The notes: a model not told the origin generated them from the letters alone. 64,000 nucleotides of DNA from Alteriqipengyuania lutimaris (GCF_003363135.1 NZ_QRBB01000001.1:1-64000), one strand, 5' to 3'. Shown: positions 48,065 through 56,432, counted from the stretch's first letter. Numbers and translations are program-made.

Positions 48065-48547
48065 TCAGGCATGCTCCCCTTGGGATGTCGTATCGAGAAT
48101 CTTTTTGAAGGCGTCGCGCCACGCCTCGGGCTGGCGGCGCGGGCGGCCGTCGGGCGCGATGAAGCCGACGCGCAGATACGCGGTGCAGATCGTTTCGCCA
48201 TCGCGCTTCGCTTCCTGTGCCATCCGCACGCTCGCTGCCTTCAGTTCGCTGCACCGCGTATGAATGACGATATCGTCGTCGAGCCGTGCGGGGCGCAGGT
48301 AGCGCAGCTGAACATCGGCCACTGCATAGGCGCCGCCACCACTTTCGATCGCGGCGCGCTGGTCGATCCCGAGCATTCGCAGCACGTCGGACCGCGCGCG
48401 CTCGAACCAGCGAAGGTAATTGGCATGGTACACGATGCCCGAAAGATCGGTGTCCTCGTAATAGGCGCGCACCGCGTAGAGATGCGTCGTCCCGTCGAAG
48501 ACGCCACCCGGCGGTGTGGGCTGCAAAGGATCGGATGCGTCGGTCAT
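48065..48547 (-). CDS. ybgC: YbgC-type tol-pal-associated acyl-CoA thioesterase
   Basis: The 160-residue protein is a hotdog thioesterase with the catalytic stretch YYEDTDLSGIVYHANYLRWF (D-T-D-x-x-G-x-V-Y-H-x-x-Y) and a GGGAYAVADVQLRYLRPARL second strand. It is first in the tol operon, where the gene is conserved; it hydrolyses short or medium acyl-CoA or a phospholipid-related thioester. The stop is joined to the tolQ start with no gap. Confidence 0.93.
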   Translation of the reverse strand: MTDASDPLQPTPPGGVFDGTTHLYAVRAYYEDTDLSGIVYHANYLRWFERARSDVLRMLGIDQRAAIESGGGAYAVADVQLRYLRPARLDDDIVIHTRCSELKAASVRMAQEAKRDGETICTAYLRVGFIAPDGRPRRQPEAWRDAFKKILDTTSQGEHA

Positions 48548-48656
48548 GCGGGTCGCGCCTTTACCGGAAAGCGAGTCGCGGCGGCAATCACAAACGCATC
48601 CCCTGTCGCACAGGCGGAGCGTTTCGCCGTGGCGCGCGACCGAAATGCGCGGATAA

Positions 48657-49031
48657 TCAGGCGATCATCCGGCCCAGCTTCTGCCCGCCGAAGATATGCA
48701 CGTGGAAGTGCGGCACTTCCTGCCCGCCATTCTCGCCCACATTTGCAAGCAGGCGATAGCCGGGCTCGACCAGGCCCTTGGCCCGCGCCACGATGCCGAC
48801 CGCGCGGACCAGGCCCGCGATCTCCTCGTCCGATGCTTTTTCCGAGAAATCGTCCCAGCTGACATACTTGCCCTTGGGTATCACCAGCGTGTGGATTTCC
48901 GCCTGCGGGGCGATATCCTCGAACGCGAAGGCCCATTCGTCCTCGTACACCTTGGTGCACGGGATATCGCCGCGCAGGATCTTCGCGAAGATATTGTCGT
49001 CCTCGTAAGGCGCGGTCGGATCAATCGGCAC
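48657..49031 (-). CDS. HIT domain protein (HinT-like)
   Basis: The 124-residue protein has the histidine triad HFHVHIFGG near the C-terminus and the opening YEDDNIFAKILRGDIPCTKV typical of HinT-like nucleoside phosphoramidate hydrolases. GTG 49,031 is chosen because AAGGAGAA lies seven bases upstream and gives the usual VPIDPTAPYE start; the ATG at 49,049 would overlap hisE by 29 bases. It overlaps the hisE stop by 11 bases, so it is the last gene of the his operon. Substrate specificity unknown. Confidence 0.9.
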   Translation of the reverse strand: MPIDPTAPYEDDNIFAKILRGDIPCTKVYEDEWAFAFEDIAPQAEIHTLVIPKGKYVSWDDFSEKASDEEIAGLVRAVGIVARAKGLVEPGYRLLANVGENGGQEVPHFHVHIFGGQKLGRMIA

Positions 49032-49359
49032 GGGCGTTCTCCTTTTCATTCGGGCGACCGGCTTTCTCCTCGATCCCGGAGATGCCTTCGCGCCGCTCCA
49101 GCTCGGCGAGCACGTCGGCCAGGACGATCTCGCGATCGGCGAGCAGCGCCATCAGGTGGAACAGCACGTCCGCCGCTTCGCCGACCAGATCCTCGTCGCT
49201 GCCCGAAAGCGCGGCGACCACCGCCTCGACCGCTTCCTCGCCCAGCTTGCGGGCCATCATCGGGCGTCCCTCACGCTTCATCAGCGCAACATAGCTCGTC
49301 TCCGGGTCGCAATTGCGACGTTCGAGGATGACCTGTTCGAGGCGGGCGAGAGTGTCCAT
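49021..49359 (-). CDS. hisE: Phosphoribosyl-ATP pyrophosphatase
   Basis: The 112-residue protein matches HisE: MDTLARLEQVILERRNCDPE, then KLGEEAVEAVVAALSGSDED and EAADVLFHLMALLADREIV with the acidic residues that bind magnesium. It converts PRATP to PRAMP in histidine synthesis. ATG 49,359 lies between hisF (ends 49,391) and the HIT gene. The frame extends far upstream inside hisF in another frame, which is not part of the gene. Confidence 0.94.
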   Translation of the reverse strand: MDTLARLEQVILERRNCDPETSYVALMKREGRPMMARKLGEEAVEAVVAALSGSDEDLVGEAADVLFHLMALLADREIVLADVLAELERREGISGIEEKAGRPNEKENARAD

Positions 49360-49390
49360 ATATTGCGTCTCTTTCGGGTTATTTGCACGC

Positions 49391-50275
49391 TCAACCGCGC
49401 GCTGCGAAGGGTGGTTCCGGGTGGCGCGCGGGCAGGCCTGCATCGCGCAGCGCGCCCTGCGCCTGCGCGATGGTATGCTGCCCGAAGTGAAAGATGCTGG
49501 CGGCGAGCACGGCGCTCGCATGGCCATCGCGCACGCCGGCGACCATGTGATCGAGCGTACCGACCCCGCCGCTGGCGATCACTGGCACATCGACCGCATC
49601 GGCGATCATCCGGGTCAGTTCGAGGTCGTAGCCATCCTTGGTCCCGTCGCGATCCATCGAGGTGACGAGCAGTTCGCCCGCGCCCAGCTGCGCCAGCTTC
49701 GTGGCGTGCTCGAGCGCGTCGATCCCGGTCGCGCGGCGGCCGCCATGGGTATATATCTCCCACTTACCCAATCCCGCTCGTGCTGAGCTTGTCGAAGCAC
49801 CGTCCTTTTCTTCGGAAGAAAAGTGCGACCCTTCGACAGGCTCAGAGTGAGCGGGTCGGGAGGGGGATACCACCCTTCTGGCATCCACGCTCGCCACAAC
49901 GCACTGGCTGCCCATGCGCTGCGCGATCTCGCCCACCAGCTCAGGCCGCGCCACGGCGGCCGAATTGATCGCGACCTTGTCCGCTCCCGCCAGCAGCAGC
50001 GCACGCGCATCCTCGACGCTGCGCACGCCGCCGCCCACGGTAAGCGGCATGAAGCAGACCTCGGCCGTACGCCGGACGATATCGACCAATGTCGCGCGCC
50101 CTTCGTGACTGGCAGAAATGTCGAGGAAGCACAGCTCGTCCGCCCCGGCGAGGTCGTAGGCATGCGCCTGCTCGACCGGATCGCCCGCATCGCGTAGATC
50201 GACGAAGTTGACGCCCTTGACCACGCGGCCCTCGGCCACGTCGAGACAGGGGATGACGCGGACGCGGACGGTCAT
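49391..50275 (-). CDS. hisF: Imidazole glycerol phosphate synthase cyclase subunit, with an in-frame repeat insertion
   Basis: The 294-residue protein matches His[21 protein letters not shown] with the catalytic aspartate of CLDV (residue 12), [20 protein letters not shown], and [10 protein letters not shown] with the second catalytic Asp (131). HisF is usually about 255 residues. Here about 33 residues are extra at 137-169 (from [20 protein letters not shown] to [10 protein letters not shown]), encoded by a palindromic repeat (49,773-49,855). After it the enzyme resumes as [20 protein letters not shown] and ends normally. The extra loop sits right after the Asp131 strand, near the active site, yet the frame is kept open. 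Start ATG overlaps the small upstream gene (ATGA). Confidence 0.95.
   Translation of the reverse strand: MTVRVRVIPCLDVAEGRVVKGVNFVDLRDAGDPVEQAHAYDLAGADELCFLDISASHEGRATLVDIVRRTAEVCFMPLTVGGGVRSVEDARALLLAGADKVAINSAAVARPELVGEIAQRMGSQCVVASVDARRVVSPSRPAHSEPVEGSHFSSEEKDGASTSSARAGLGKWEIYTHGGRRATGIDALEHATKLAQLGAGELLVTSMDRDGTKDGYDLELTRMIADAVDVPVIASGGVGTLDHMVAGVRDGHASAVLAASIFHFGQHTIAQAQGALRDAGLPARHPEPPFAARG
49773..49855. repeat. GAGCCTGTCGAAG-type palindrome inside hisF
   Basis: Plus-strand arms CCCGCTCGTGCTGAGCTTGT (49,773 on) and GACAGGCTCAGAGTGAGCGG (ending 49,855) are near-mirror images, about 40 bases each. The core GAGCYTGTCGAAG...CTTCGACAGGCTC is the same as in the copies at 51,276, 56,433 and 62,111. 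Here the element is translated as part of hisF. Confidence 0.85.
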
Positions 50276-50532
50276 GCCGAGGCCCTCGTCGTCGTGACGG
50301 CAGGGGCGTCTGCGCTTTCTTGCGGCGCGTCGTCCCGCACCTGCCCAGCGAGCCAGAACATGCCGATCGCCATATTGATATAGAGCACGATCGCAAACCA
50401 GAAGCGGGTCGGGTCCTCGTCCGTCTTGCTCAGCCGGAACTTCCCCAGCCCGGTCCTGCCCCGCACCGCGTCGATGGTGGCGACGGCCAGCATCACGAAC
50501 ACGGCGAGCAAGGCGATATTGGCGATGGTCAA
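50272..50532 (-). CDS. Small two-helix membrane protein in the his operon
   Basis: The 86-residue protein has two hydrophobic segments, [20 protein letters not shown] (about residues 3-22) and [20 protein letters not shown] (about 40-60), then a charged tail. It starts with TTG 50,532 inside the hisA stop (TTGA overlap) and ends inside the hisF start (ATGA overlap), so it is translated with both. No motif tells its function; its position may reflect transport or membrane coupling, or chance. A TTG start keeps it out of many automatic annotations. Confidence 0.75.
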   Translation of the reverse strand: MTIANIALLAVFVMLAVATIDAVRGRTGLGKFRLSKTDEDPTRFWFAIVLYINMAIGMFWLAGQVRDDAPQESADAPAVTTTRASA

Positions 50533-51257
50533 ACCATCGCTCCCACCCGCAGCGCCTCGGCGAGGTCGAGCCGCCCGTCGTAGAGCGCGCGACCGGTAAT
50601 CACGCCTTCGATCCCGTCCTTCGCGTGGGGCGCGAGCGCGCGGATATCCTCGATCCCCGCGACGCCGCCGCTGGCGATCACGGGTAGCGATTGCGCCTTG
50701 GCCAGCGCCAGCGTCGCCTCGACATTGCAGCCCTTGAGCAGGCCGTCGCGGCCGATATCGGTGAACAGCAGCGCGGCGACGCCCGCATCCTCGAACCGGC
50801 GCGCAAGGTCTTCTACGGCCAAGTCGGAGACGCTCGCCCAGCCCTCGGTCGCGACCATGCCGTCGCGCGCATCGACCGCGACCACGACCTTGCCCGGATG
50901 ATCCGCCGCGAGCGCCTTGACCAGTTTGGGGTCCTTGAGCGCCGCGGTTCCGATCACGATCCGCGCCACGCCCAGCTCCAGCCACCGCTCCGCGCCTTCG
51001 CGCGTGCGGATTCCGCCGCCCAGCTGGACCTTGCCGGGGAAGCGGCGCAGGATGGCTTCGACCGCATGCGCATTGACCGGCTCGCCTGCGAAAGCTCCGT
51101 CGAGGTCGACGACATGCAGCCAGCTCGCACCGGCCATCGCGAAGCGCGCGGCCTGTTCGCCCGGATCGTCGCCGTAGACGGTCGCGCGGTCCATATCGCC
51201 CTCGGCGAGGCGGACGACCTGGCCGCCCTTGAGGTCGATGGCGGGGAAGATGATCAC
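50529..51257 (-). CDS. hisA: HisA, phosphoribosylformimino-5-aminoimidazole carboxamide ribotide isomerase
   Basis: The 242-residue protein is a half-barrel duplication enzyme: [20 protein letters not shown] at the start (Asp of PAIDLK is catalytic), [20 protein letters not shown], and [20 protein letters not shown]. It isomerises ProFAR in histidine synthesis. GTG 51,257 is favoured over GTG 51,263 because AGGAGG (51,267-51,272) lies 9 bases before the former and only 3 before the latter. Its stop overlaps the next gene (TTGA). A palindromic repeat lies just upstream. Confidence 0.95.
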   Translation of the reverse strand: MIIFPAIDLKGGQVVRLAEGDMDRATVYGDDPGEQAARFAMAGASWLHVVDLDGAFAGEPVNAHAVEAILRRFPGKVQLGGGIRTREGAERWLELGVARIVIGTAALKDPKLVKALAADHPGKVVVAVDARDGMVATEGWASVSDLAVEDLARRFEDAGVAALLFTDIGRDGLLKGCNVEATLALAKAQSLPVIASGGVAGIEDIRALAPHAKDGIEGVITGRALYDGRLDLAEALRVGAMV

Positions 51258-51275
51258 TGGCACTTACCTCCTAAT

Positions 51276-51371
51276 CCCGCTCGGGCTGAGCCTGTCGAAG
51301 CCCTGCATTTTTCTTCGAGCCGATCGCGACCAAGGAAAAGAACAGCCCTTCGACAGGCTCAGGGCGAGCGG
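51276..51371. repeat. GAGCCTGTCGAAG-type palindrome between hisH and hisA
   Basis: Arms CCCGCTCGGGCTGAGCCTGT (51,276 on) and CTTCGACAGGCTCAGGGCGA (to about 51,368) are inverted copies, with a 45-base centre. It lies in the hisH-hisA gap and ends a few bases before the hisA ribosome binding site, so any folding would lie within the his transcript. Confidence 0.85.
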
Positions 51372-51385
51372 TTCTACCTTTCTTC

Positions 51386-52003
51386 TCACGGTCGCCACTT
51401 CAAAAACCTCTCGAGCAGCGCCAGCCCGTAGGCCTGGCTCTTTTCCGGGTGGAACTGCACGCCGAGGATATTGTCGCGCGCTACCGCCGCCGTCACCGAT
51501 CCGCCATGGTCGGTGCGCGCTGCGACATGCGCTTCGTCCGCGACATCGATGGCGTAGGAATGCAGGAAATAGGCCTCGCCCGGATGGACCAGCCCGCTCG
51601 CATCGTCGGCCACGACCACATCGTTCCAGCCCATGTGCGGCACCTTCACGTGTTCGGACGGCTCCAGCGCCCGCACCTCGCCGCCGATCCAGCCGAGGCC
51701 CGGCGTCTCGCCATGCTCGAGCCCGCGGGTCGCGAGCAGTTGCATGCCGACGCAGATGCCGAGGAAGGGCACGCCATCGCGCAGCACGCGGCTCTCCAGC
51801 GCCTCGATCATGTCCGGCAGCCTCGCGAGCCCCTCGTAGCACGCCCCGAACGCGCCCACGCCGGGCAGCACGATCCGCTCCGCCTTCGCGAGCGCATCGC
51901 CATCGGCCACGAGCTGCACTTTCGCGCCGACCCGGGCCAGCGCGTTGTCGACCGAATGCAGGTTGCCCGCGCCGTAATCGATCAGCGCGACAGTCTCAGC
52001 CAC
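51386..52003 (-). CDS. hisH: Imidazole glycerol phosphate synthase glutamine amidotransferase subunit
   Basis: The 205-residue protein is a class I amidotransferase: [20 protein letters not shown] at the start, the nucleophile in [13 protein letters not shown] (GICVGMQLL), and the His-Glu pair in [13 protein letters not shown]. It supplies ammonia to HisF. GTG 52,003 lies eight bases inside the hisB end; upstream frame starts are longer than the family. It partners with hisF farther downstream in the same operon. Confidence 0.94.
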   Translation of the reverse strand: MAETVALIDYGAGNLHSVDNALARVGAKVQLVADGDALAKAERIVLPGVGAFGACYEGLARLPDMIEALESRVLRDGVPFLGICVGMQLLATRGLEHGETPGLGWIGGEVRALEPSEHVKVPHMGWNDVVVADDASGLVHPGEAYFLHSYAIDVADEAHVAARTDHGGSVTAAVARDNILGVQFHPEKSQAYGLALLERFLKWRP

Positions 52004-52589
52004 CAAGGATCCCCTTGGTGCTGGGCACCGCCCCGCCCTTGCGCGGATCGATCTCGACCGCCTGGCGCATGGCGCGCGCGAAGCCCTTGTAGATCGCCTC
52101 GCAGATATGGTGGTTGTTGCTGCCATAGAGCAGCTCGATATGCAGGGTCAGGCCCGCGGTCTGCGCGACCGAACCGAACCAGTGCTCGATCAGTTCGGTG
52201 TCCCATTCGCCCAGCCGGGGCTGGCTGAAGCCTGCCCGCCAGACGCAGTAGGGCCGGCCCGAGATATCGAGCGCCACGCGCGCCAGCGTCTCGTCCATCG
52301 GCGAGAAGGCCTGGCCGTAACGCGCGATGCCGCCCTTGTCGCCCAGCGCATCGGACAGCGCCTGGCCCAGCGCGATCGCGCTGTCCTCGGTCGTGTGGTG
52401 CTGGTCGACATGCAGGTCGCCGTCGACGCGCATCTCGACATCGATCAGCGAATGCTTCGAGAACTGCTCCACCATGTGATCGAGAAAGCCGATCCCGGTA
52501 TGGACGTCGTAAGTGCCCGTGCCGTCCAGATTCACCGCGACGCGGATCCGGGTTTCCTGGGTGTCTCGCTCGATCAGTCCTGTGCGCAT
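51996..52589 (-). CDS. hisB: Imidazoleglycerol-phosphate dehydratase
   Basis: The 197-residue protein has the HisB manganese-binding motifs: [40 protein letters not shown] and [20 protein letters not shown], giving D-H-H-x-x-E-D and N-N-H-H. ATG 52,589 ([11 protein letters not shown]) is chosen, and the region before it belongs to the divergent gap with sspB. First gene seen in the his operon here; hisH overlaps its end. Confidence 0.96.
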   Translation of the reverse strand: MRTGLIERDTQETRIRVAVNLDGTGTYDVHTGIGFLDHMVEQFSKHSLIDVEMRVDGDLHVDQHHTTEDSAIALGQALSDALGDKGGIARYGQAFSPMDETLARVALDISGRPYCVWRAGFSQPRLGEWDTELIEHWFGSVAQTAGLTLHIELLYGSNNHHICEAIYKGFARAMRQAVEIDPRKGGAVPSTKGILGG

Positions 52590-52675
52590 GGGTGTGCGCG
52601 CTATCGGGCGGCGCGCCCGTGCGCAAGCATTCTGCGCTTGACCGGACGCGCGCTCCCCTTCACCTAAACCCCGAT

Positions 52676-53188
52676 ATGACTGACGACGCACCCGACAGCC
52701 TGATCCCCTACGACCAGATCGTGCAGGAGGCCCTGCGCGCCGTGGTCGGCAGCGTGCTGGGCGAGATCGAGGCGGGCGGCGGCACGCTGCCCGGCAACCA
52801 CCATTTCTACATCACCTTCAAGACCGGTGTGCCCGGGGTCGAGATTCCCGACCACCTGCGCGCGCGCTTCCCGGACGAGATGACCATCGTGCTCCAGAAC
52901 AAGTTCTGGGACCTTAACGTGACCGACGTCGGCTTTTCGGTGGGGCTGAGCTTCAACAAGATCTCCTCGCACCTCATGGTGCCCTTCGCCGCGATCACCG
53001 CCTTCGTCGATCCGGCGGTCGATTTCGGCCTGCAGTTCCAGGCGGCGGCCGCCGAAGAGCCTCCCACGAAGACCGATCCGGCCGAGAACGACGGTGCCGA
53101 CGACGCGGAACGCGAGGGCGGCGAAACCGTTGGAACGAACGAGGACGGCTCGAATGTCGTCACGGTCGATTTCGGCCGCAAGAAATAA
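52676..53188 (+). CDS. sspB: SspB-type ClpXP adaptor
   Basis: The 170-residue protein has an SspB-like fold: [20 protein letters not shown] near the start, [20 protein letters not shown] and [20 protein letters not shown]. The C-terminal tail ends [11 protein letters not shown] after an acidic linker ([13 protein letters not shown]), as expected for the ClpX-binding tail. It delivers ssrA-tagged proteins to ClpXP. ATG 52,676 has the usual MTDDAPDS start. Divergent from hisB. Confidence 0.9.
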   Translation: MTDDAPDSLIPYDQIVQEALRAVVGSVLGEIEAGGGTLPGNHHFYITFKTGVPGVEIPDHLRARFPDEMTIVLQNKFWDLNVTDVGFSVGLSFNKISSHLMVPFAAITAFVDPAVDFGLQFQAAAAEEPPTKTDPAENDGADDAEREGGETVGTNEDGSNVVTVDFGRKK

Positions 53189-53248
53189 GCTCCGACGCAG
53201 CCGGTCCGGCCCGCCGAGCTTTCAGCCACGGGGGCACCGGAAGACACC

Positions 53249-53671
53249 ATGAGCAAACGCCGTGACGAACTGCGCAGGAAAGACGAACTGCGCAGGAAAG
53301 TAGCCCGCGGCCAGGCGCGCGCGCGCGGCGAACCTGTCGAGGCCACTGGCCCCTCGCCCAATCCCGCCAGCAACCTGATCATGGCCAACGCGATCGTGCG
53401 CTTCGGCTCGATCCTGTTGCGCAAGGCGGTCGACAAGCGGATGCTTCGCAATCGCTACGGGAAGGAGACCGCCGATGCTGCGGTCGAGAATCAGGGCCTT
53501 GGCTCGACGCTGACCGCGTTCGTATTGTCGAAAGTGGCTGCACGGTCCTCCACCGGGGCCATCATGGTCGGCAGCGGCATGCTCGCCAAGACGCTGTACG
53601 ACCGGCGACAGGCCGGGAAAGCGCGCGCCAAGGGCGATGCGCAGATCCTCGAAGACGCCGCCAAGGACTGA
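53249..53671 (+). CDS. Hypothetical protein with Lys/Arg-rich N-terminus
   Basis: The 140-residue protein starts with charged tandem DELRRK units (MSKRRDELRRKDELRRKVAR; an 18-bp unit is repeated at DNA level near 53,266-53,300). A hydrophobic segment follows (TLTAFVLSKVAARSSTGAIM). I see no enzyme motif. It lies between sspB and gmk on the same strand with short gaps. I do not recognise the family. Confidence 0.65.
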   Translation: MSKRRDELRRKDELRRKVARGQARARGEPVEATGPSPNPASNLIMANAIVRFGSILLRKAVDKRMLRNRYGKETADAAVENQGLGSTLTAFVLSKVAARSSTGAIMVGSGMLAKTLYDRRQAGKARAKGDAQILEDAAKD

Positions 53672-53745
53672 TCCCGGCACGCGCGCGGGGGAAGTAGACC
53701 ACGCGAAGGGTTGATCTGACCTGTGGCCAGGGGCCAAAGGCGTTC

Positions 53746-54396
53746 ATGGCCGAAGCTTCCCGCACCGATCCCGATACCCTGCACCGCCGGGGGCTGATGT
53801 TCATCCTGTCCTCCCCCTCGGGCGCAGGCAAGACGACGATTTCCAACATGTTGCTGGAGGCCGATCCGGCGATCATGCTGTCGGTCTCCGCCACCACGCG
53901 CCCCATGCGCAAGGGCGAGGAGGACGGGGTGCATTACCACTTCGTCGACGATGCGGAGTTCGACCGCCTGCTGGAAGAAGACGGCTTCTACGAATGGGCC
54001 CATGTCTTCGGCCATCGCTACGGCACGCCCAAGGGCCATATCCGCAGCGCGCTGAAGGACGGGCAGGACTTCCTCTTCGACATCGACTGGCAGGGCACGC
54101 AGCAGCTCTACCAGAAGGACCAGCAGGACGTGGTACGGGTCTTCATCCTGCCGCCGAGCCTCGAGGAACTGCAGCGCAGGCTGACCGGACGCGGCACCGA
54201 CAGCGCCGAGGTAATCGCGGCCCGGATGGACCGCGCCCGTGCGGAAATCAGCCACTGGGACGGCTACGACTACGTCGTCGTCAACGACGATGTCGACGCA
54301 TGCTTCGCCAAGGTGCGCGAAATCCTCGAAGCAGAGCGGATGAAGCGCCAGCGCCAGACCGGCCTGATCGATTTCGTGCGCAATCTGATGCGCTAG
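53746..54396 (+). CDS. gmk: Guanylate kinase
   Basis: The 216-residue protein has the P-loop in FILSSPSGAGKTTISNMLLE, the GMP-binding stretch LSVSATTRPMRKGEEDGVHY and the FLFDIDWQGTQQLYQ and LPPSLEELQRRLTGRGTDSA segments of Gmk. It phosphorylates GMP to GDP. ATG 53,746 gives the usual length with a few extra N-terminal residues. It converges on the small-peptide operon that follows. Confidence 0.96.
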   Translation: MAEASRTDPDTLHRRGLMFILSSPSGAGKTTISNMLLEADPAIMLSVSATTRPMRKGEEDGVHYHFVDDAEFDRLLEEDGFYEWAHVFGHRYGTPKGHIRSALKDGQDFLFDIDWQGTQQLYQKDQQDVVRVFILPPSLEELQRRLTGRGTDSAEVIAARMDRARAEISHWDGYDYVVVNDDVDACFAKVREILEAERMKRQRQTGLIDFVRNLMR

Positions 54397-54438
54397 CAAC
54401 TATGTCCGTCACATCGCAAAGACCGTTCGAGCCCCCCG

Positions 54439-54606
54439 TTATTTCCGGTTGGTGAGCTTCCAGTAACCGAAGAACAACCAGGACATACCGGCCAGAATCC
54501 AGGCCGCCGAATCATAATGCCAGGAAAAGGCGATGTTCAGTATGAGAAACAGTCCCGATGCGATCAGCAGCAAGGACGCGATGTTCTTTTGAAGCGATGT
54601 CGTCAT
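54439..54606 (-). CDS. Small two-helix membrane protein, possible immunity protein
   Basis: The 55-residue protein has two membrane segments, IASLLLIASGLFLILNIAFS and AAWILAGMSWLFFGYW, joined by WHYDS, and ends KLTNRK. ATG 54,606 has GGAG seven bases upstream. It is the last of three minus-strand genes after two double-glycine peptides. Small bitopic or hairpin proteins next to bacteriocin-type peptides often act as immunity proteins; that role is inferred from position and size only. Confidence 0.6.
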   Translation of the reverse strand: MTTSLQKNIASLLLIASGLFLILNIAFSWHYDSAAWILAGMSWLFFGYWKLTNRK

Positions 54607-54661
54607 TTCCAATCTCCGTCGGAGGCGGGCGCTCCCCCAAAGAAGCGCCCGCCAACTGATG

Positions 54662-54910
54662 TCAGTCGACTTCGAAGGCTTCCGCCGCGAAAGCGAGCAT
54701 CGCAGCGGTCGCGCCCGCTGCCGCCAGCACCGGCGCGGCAGGTGCGGTAACACCGAGAGCTGCCGCGCCCGCAGCCATTGTGAAGAGCCCGGTCGCAATC
54801 GTCGCTAGGTCTTCCCCGTCACCGCCGCCCGAAATTGCGAGGATTTCATCATTGCTGAGCGCGGCAATCGAGGTGCCCTGGTTCGAAGTCGTATGGTTAA
54901 GATAGGTCAT
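54662..54910 (-). CDS. Double-glycine-leader peptide B (bacteriocin-like)
   Basis: The 82-residue peptide has a leader of 29 residues ending ALSNDEILAISGG, matching the double-glycine leader pattern L-S-x-x-E-I/L-x-x-I-S-G-G. The mature part is a hydrophobic Ala/Gly hairpin (GLFTMAAGAAALGVTAPAAP and AAAGATAAMLAFAAEAFEVD). ATG 54,910 follows GAAGGA by ten bases, 14 bases after the peptide A stop. It would be cleaved after GG by a C39 peptidase and exported. No such exporter is in this window. Confidence 0.6.
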   Translation of the reverse strand: MTYLNHTTSNQGTSIAALSNDEILAISGGGDGEDLATIATGLFTMAAGAAALGVTAPAAPVLAAAGATAAMLAFAAEAFEVD

Positions 54911-54924
54911 GATAATATTTTCCT

Positions 54925-55197
54925 TCAATCGTCGGACATGAGACCGGCGACACCCGCCACGACCATGGCTGCGCCTGCGACAATACCCGCACCAGCGGCC
55001 ACAGGTGCGCTCGCTCCCGCGGTGGGAGGAGCCGCCATCGCAGCACCCGCTGCTACTGCTGCTGCTCCGAGACCCACCCAGGTCATGGTATCTCTAACAT
55101 CGCCGGCAAAGTCGGCACCCCCGACGAGGTCGACTTCACCGAAGCTGAGATCCTGAATGCCGCCCGCGCAAGCGAACTCGGCGTGGTTCATGTACAT
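54925..55197 (-). CDS. Double-glycine-leader peptide A (bacteriocin-like)
   Basis: The 90-residue peptide has a leader of about 27 residues ending QDLSFGEVDLVGG, again matching L-S-x-x-E-V-x-x-V-G-G. The mature part is ADFAGDVRDT, then Ala/Gly stretches with G-x-x-x-G-like spacing (TWVGLGAAAVAAGAAMAAPP, VAAGAGIVAGAAMVVAGVAG) and ends LMSDD. ATG 55,197 follows AAGGAGAAGG at a good distance. It is first in a three-gene operon with peptide B and a membrane protein. Confidence 0.62.
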   Translation of the reverse strand: MYMNHAEFACAGGIQDLSFGEVDLVGGADFAGDVRDTMTWVGLGAAAVAAGAAMAAPPTAGASAPVAAGAGIVAGAAMVVAGVAGLMSDD

Positions 55198-55614
55198 TTG
55201 CCTTCTCCTTCTTCTTTCCGGTGCGGGCACCCGGCATGACTTTCCCGCGTTCCGAAGCGCGGAAATGCACGTCGGACTCCCCCGGATCGGATCGACAATT
55301 GCCGCGCCCCCGTGGATTGAGTAAAAACCTCCTTTATCGGACGGGCCTTAGAAATAAGGCGAAGCGGCTAGTGCAACCGGCCTAGCCAAAAGAAGCTATC
55401 TCGCGGAGGAGGCGAAGGCTCAGGAAGTCATTTCTCGGGAAAGACAGGTGGGCAGAGCAGCGCTTCGGCAATCCGGACAGCGTCTACCGGTGGGCAGGAT
55501 CGCGTTGTCCGCTCCAAACATGCCGATGCAAAAAGCCCCCTGTTTCCAGAGGGCTTTCGCAAGGTCGGCTTTCTAATCCGGCACGCTATCGAGAGCGCCC
55601 CGTAACGGCTTCGG
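55198..55614. promoter_or_regulatory. Upstream region of the double-glycine peptide operon
   Basis: This 417-base gap holds no supportable gene. It contains a perfect hairpin GCCTTA/TAAGGC with GAAA loop on the plus strand (55,345-55,360) and an inverted repeat GGCTAG/CTAGCC with ten bases between (55,366-55,371 and 55,382-55,387), a possible operator for the minus-strand operon. A terminator of the oxidoreductase gene lies at 55,529-55,556. No confident promoter motif was seen. Confidence 0.4.
55529..55556 (-). terminator. Rho-independent terminator of the downstream SDR gene
   Basis: On the minus strand AGCCCTCT (55,555-55,548) pairs with AGGGGGCT (55,541-55,534), loop GGAAAC, followed by TTTTT. 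Located 59 bases after the SDR stop, so it ends that transcript before the peptide operon. Confidence 0.82.
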
Positions 55615-56421
55615 TCACTCGCCGCCGGGATCGACGAAATTGCCCGAGACATTGGCGTTGACCACGCCGCCGTCGATCGGGATCGTGGTGCCGACCACGT
55701 AATCGCCCGCCCGGCTCAGCAGGTAGATCGCGCCTGCCGCCATATCCTCGGTCACGCCGACGCGGCGCGAAGGGATGCCGCGCTTGACGATATCCTCGCT
55801 GTCGCGCGCCGCGCGGTTCATCGCGCTCGGGAAGGCGCCAGGGCCGATGCCGTTGACGACGATATCGTCCTTGATGAGGCGCGCGGCCATGCGCCGCGTC
55901 AGGTGGATGAGGCCCGCCTTGCTCGCCTGGTAAGGGTAGGTTTCCCAAGGGTTGCTCTTCATCCCGTCGATGCTGGCGATCATCAGCACCTTGGCCGGAC
56001 GCTCTTCGGTCGCCGCCGCCTTGAGCAGGCCGTGCAGCTTCTGCGTGAGGAAGAAGGGCGTCTTGAGGTTGAGGTCCATCGTGCGGTGCCAGCCGGCCTC
56101 GGTGAAATCCTCGAACGGCTCGCCCCAGGCGGCACCGGCGTTGTTGACCAGGATGTCCAGCTTGTCCTCGCGGCTCGCGATCTCGTCCGCCAGCTTCTGG
56201 ATGCCGTCCATCTGCGACAAATCGCCGACGAGGCCGATGACCTTGTCGCCCAGTTCGGCGCTGGTGTCGTCGACCTGCTCCTTCTTGCGGGCCACGATGT
56301 ACACGCGCGCGCAGCCTGCCTCCAGCAGGCCTTCGACGATCATCTTGCCGATACCGCGCGAACCGCCGGTAACCAGCGCGATCTTGCCTTCGAGACCGAA
56401 AAGGTCGGTGAGTTTCATCAT
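55615..56421 (-). CDS. SDR family oxidoreductase
   Basis: The 268-residue protein is a classical SDR: TGGSRGIGKMIVEGLLEAGC for the cofactor, VNNAGAAWGE, the Ser of MIASIDGMKS, and the Y-x-x-x-K of YPYQASKAGLIHLT. It ends NFVDPGGE. ATG 56,421 lies 9 bases after GGAG; the next ATG (56,418) is possible. It is the last gene of a minus-strand group with two acyl-CoA dehydrogenases and may oxidise a hydroxyacyl intermediate; substrate not shown. Confidence 0.9.
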   Translation of the reverse strand: MMKLTDLFGLEGKIALVTGGSRGIGKMIVEGLLEAGCARVYIVARKKEQVDDTSAELGDKVIGLVGDLSQMDGIQKLADEIASREDKLDILVNNAGAAWGEPFEDFTEAGWHRTMDLNLKTPFFLTQKLHGLLKAAATEERPAKVLMIASIDGMKSNPWETYPYQASKAGLIHLTRRMAARLIKDDIVVNGIGPGAFPSAMNRAARDSEDIVKRGIPSRRVGVTEDMAAGAIYLLSRAGDYVVGTTIPIDGGVVNANVSGNFVDPGGE

Positions 56422-56432
56422 GTCCGTATGCT

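Noticed and set aside
55428..55652. A 74-codon minus-strand frame over the terminator region
   Set aside because: It crosses an intrinsic terminator and has no ribosome binding site or family motif; another frame there shows C-P-D-C but is too short to support.
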